Of a stretch of DNA of 7,334 bases, positions 6,441 to 7,334 are shown piece after piece; position 1 is the stretch's first letter; every line of letters begins with the position of its first letter. The notes beneath the pieces are model-generated. The model had not been told where the DNA came from, made no database searches, and saw nothing but the letters and a program-made list of their open reading frames with translations. The position numbers and the translations under genes are program-made. This DNA comes from an uncultured Emergencia sp. (GTDB lineage Bacteria; Bacillota; Clostridia; Peptostreptococcales; Anaerovoracaceae): the NCBI GenBank assembly GCA_937997955.1, contig CALLDR010000176.1, forward strand, positions 1-7,334, written 5' to 3'.

Positions 6441-7037
6441 ATGACGATGACCAACAGACAGAGACAGGCCATGGAGACAAAGCTGCGGATCCAGGAAAAG
6501 GCGCTGGAGCTGTTCGACAAAAAAGGCTTTGAAAACGTTTCCATGGAGCAGATCGCCCGGGCCGCGGGCTGCTCTGCCGGCAACATCTACAACTATTTTG
6601 CCAGCAAAGACCTGCTGGCCGTGAAGCTGATGGACCACGTGGACCAGATCTACGATGAAATGATACCGGCGTATTTGGAGGATCGGACCAGACCGGCGCG
6701 GGAGAGGCTGCTGGAGTTTTTCGATACGGCGCTGGAAGCCAGCAGCCGGGAGCCGCTGATCTGGCAGTGCTTTATCCACAGCATGAAATATCCTGAGCAG
6801 GAGATCCTGGCCATTAAGTACGAGCGCACTTTTTTTCATCTGCTCAGGCAATTGGTGACAGAAGAACAGCAGTCGGGCTCCATCGACGGCAGCCTGGCCG
6901 CGGAAGATATCGTAAGGCAGCTGACCGTGATCTTTCGCGGCGCCCTGGTGCAGTGGCGCATCGATGGGGAAGAGACTGACGTGCGGCAGTATGGGCGCGG
7001 CCTTGCGGAAGCCTATCTGAACAGTCTCAAAGCCTAG
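6441..7037 (+). CDS. TetR/AcrR-family transcriptional regulator
   Basis: This is a predicted DNA-binding repressor of 198 residues, the normal size. The N-terminal domain (about 13-60) contains RIQEKALELFDKKGFENVS followed by the helix-turn-helix: MEQIARAAG (35-43), CSAGNIYNYFASKDLL (44-59). The remaining helical region (about 65-198) should bind a ligand and dimerise; it does not identify the inducer. GGGAGGG at 6426-6432 precedes the ATG by 8 nt, and the UroD-family stop lies 30 nt upstream, so both genes should share the promoter at 5129-5157. The palindrome on that promoter is its most likely operator, making autoregulation probable. The ligand may be the substrate of the UroD-family protein's pathway or a related compound. 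Confidence 0.93.
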   Translation: MTMTNRQRQAMETKLRIQEKALELFDKKGFENVSMEQIARAAGCSAGNIYNYFASKDLLAVKLMDHVDQIYDEMIPAYLEDRTRPARERLLEFFDTALEASSREPLIWQCFIHSMKYPEQEILAIKYERTFFHLLRQLVTEEQQSGSIDGSLAAEDIVRQLTVIFRGALVQWRIDGEETDVRQYGRGLAEAYLNSLKA

Positions 7038-7040
7038 GAT

Positions 7041-7088
7041 TGACAGGGTCAGGCTTTGATCTGCCGCGGCTGTCATGCCCCGTTTTTT
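7041..7088 (+). terminator. Possible intrinsic terminator after the TetR gene
   Basis: TGACAG (7041-7046) pairs with CTGTCA (7070-7075), and inside it GGC (7052-7054) pairs with GCC (7063-7065). An internal loop separates the two stems. TTTTTT follows at 7083-7088. The 7-nt gap between stem and T-run is longer than usual, so efficiency is doubtful. The location between tetR and an unrelated transporter gene supports the call. Confidence 0.45.
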
Positions 7089-7154
7089 CAAAGATCAAAA
7101 CTCCGTGATTCTATCTCCTGCAATCTGGGTACAATATCTGGGAGGAGGTAGGTC

Positions 7155-7334
7155 ATGGAGATTTTTATTGGCATTTTGATCCCATTTGTGGGAACCGCCC
7201 TGGGGGCAGCCTGTGTTTTTTTGCTCAGACAGGAGATACGCCCGATGATCCAGAAGGCGCTGCTGGGCTTTGCGTCGGGGGTCATGGTGGCGGCGTCCGT
7301 CTGGTCCCTTTTGATACCGGCCATGGACATGTCG
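7155..7334 (+). CDS. ZIP-family metal transporter, N-terminal part (cut by window edge)
   Basis: The first 60 codons of a membrane protein are visible and remain open at the right edge. Two hydrophobic segments are seen: residues about 3-24 (FIGILIPFVGTALGAACVFLL) and about 35-57 (ALLGFASGVMVAASVWSLLIP). They are joined by a short charged loop RQEIRPMIQK. The LGFASGVMVAASVWSLLIPA stretch is characteristic of bacterial ZIP (GufA/ZupT-like) carriers, which move zinc or other divalent cations into the cytoplasm. GGAGGAGG at 7141-7148 lies 6 nt before the ATG. It sits 117 nt after tetR, behind a possible terminator, so it is probably a separate unit, though I see no good promoter for it. The metal-binding residues of later helices are outside the window. 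Confidence 0.85.
   Translation, partial: MEIFIGILIPFVGTALGAACVFLLRQEIRPMIQKALLGFASGVMVAASVWSLLIPAMDMS

Noticed and set aside
6099..7091. Long open frame on the - strand opposite the UroD-family and TetR genes
   Set aside because: Both + strand genes have clear family motifs and ribosome binding sites. The antisense translation shows no recognisable domain.
7105..7135. Promoter for the ZIP gene (TACAAT at 7130-7135)
   Set aside because: No good -35 lies at proper spacing, and the start of transcription would fall inside the ribosome binding site at 7141-7148.

Overview
The window looks like chromosomal DNA from an anaerobic, low-oxygen-lifestyle Firmicute (clostridial / Lachnospiraceae-like). 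The reasons are the butyryl-CoA-dehydrogenase-type acyl-CoA dehydrogenase with linked etfB and etfA, strong AGGAGG-type ribosome binding sites, a uroporphyrinogen-decarboxylase-superfamily methyltransferase-like protein, and a perfect sigma-A promoter. Every gene I can support is on the + strand. The species cannot be named from this sequence alone.

Region 1 (about 1-4913) reads as one operon entering from the left. It holds the last 22 codons of an unidentified gene, an acyl-CoA dehydrogenase (Bcd type), etfB and etfA, followed by a metallo-beta-lactamase-fold hydrolase and a lipoate-protein ligase A. The first three complete genes form the classic module that reduces an enoyl-CoA. The motifs in EtfB resemble those of electron-bifurcating Etf proteins, which would tie enoyl-CoA reduction by NADH to ferredoxin reduction. 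The hydrolase start overlaps the etfA stop (TGATG), and lplA follows 20 nt later. Base composition falls visibly at that junction: 40 of 60 bases are G/C at 1501-1560, but only 27 of 60 at 3181-3240 and 25 of 60 at 3361-3420. The two downstream genes may therefore be a later addition to the operon.

Region 2 (4914-5306) is a 393-nt gap without a convincing gene. It holds two stem-loops, then a consensus promoter (TTGACA, 17 nt, TATAAT with an extended TG), a 24-bp imperfect palindrome over the expected transcription start, and a decaying array of seven 10-bp repeats in the presumed 5' leader.

Region 3 (5307-7037) is a two-gene operon driven by that promoter. It encodes a UroD-superfamily protein with an H-x-D in place of the H-x-C zinc motif of methylcobamide methyltransferases, then a TetR-family regulator 30 nt downstream. 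The arrangement suggests a ligand-induced, self-regulated operon with the palindrome as operator. A possible terminator follows tetR.

Region 4 (7155-7334) is the first 60 codons of a ZIP-family metal transporter that runs off the right edge.
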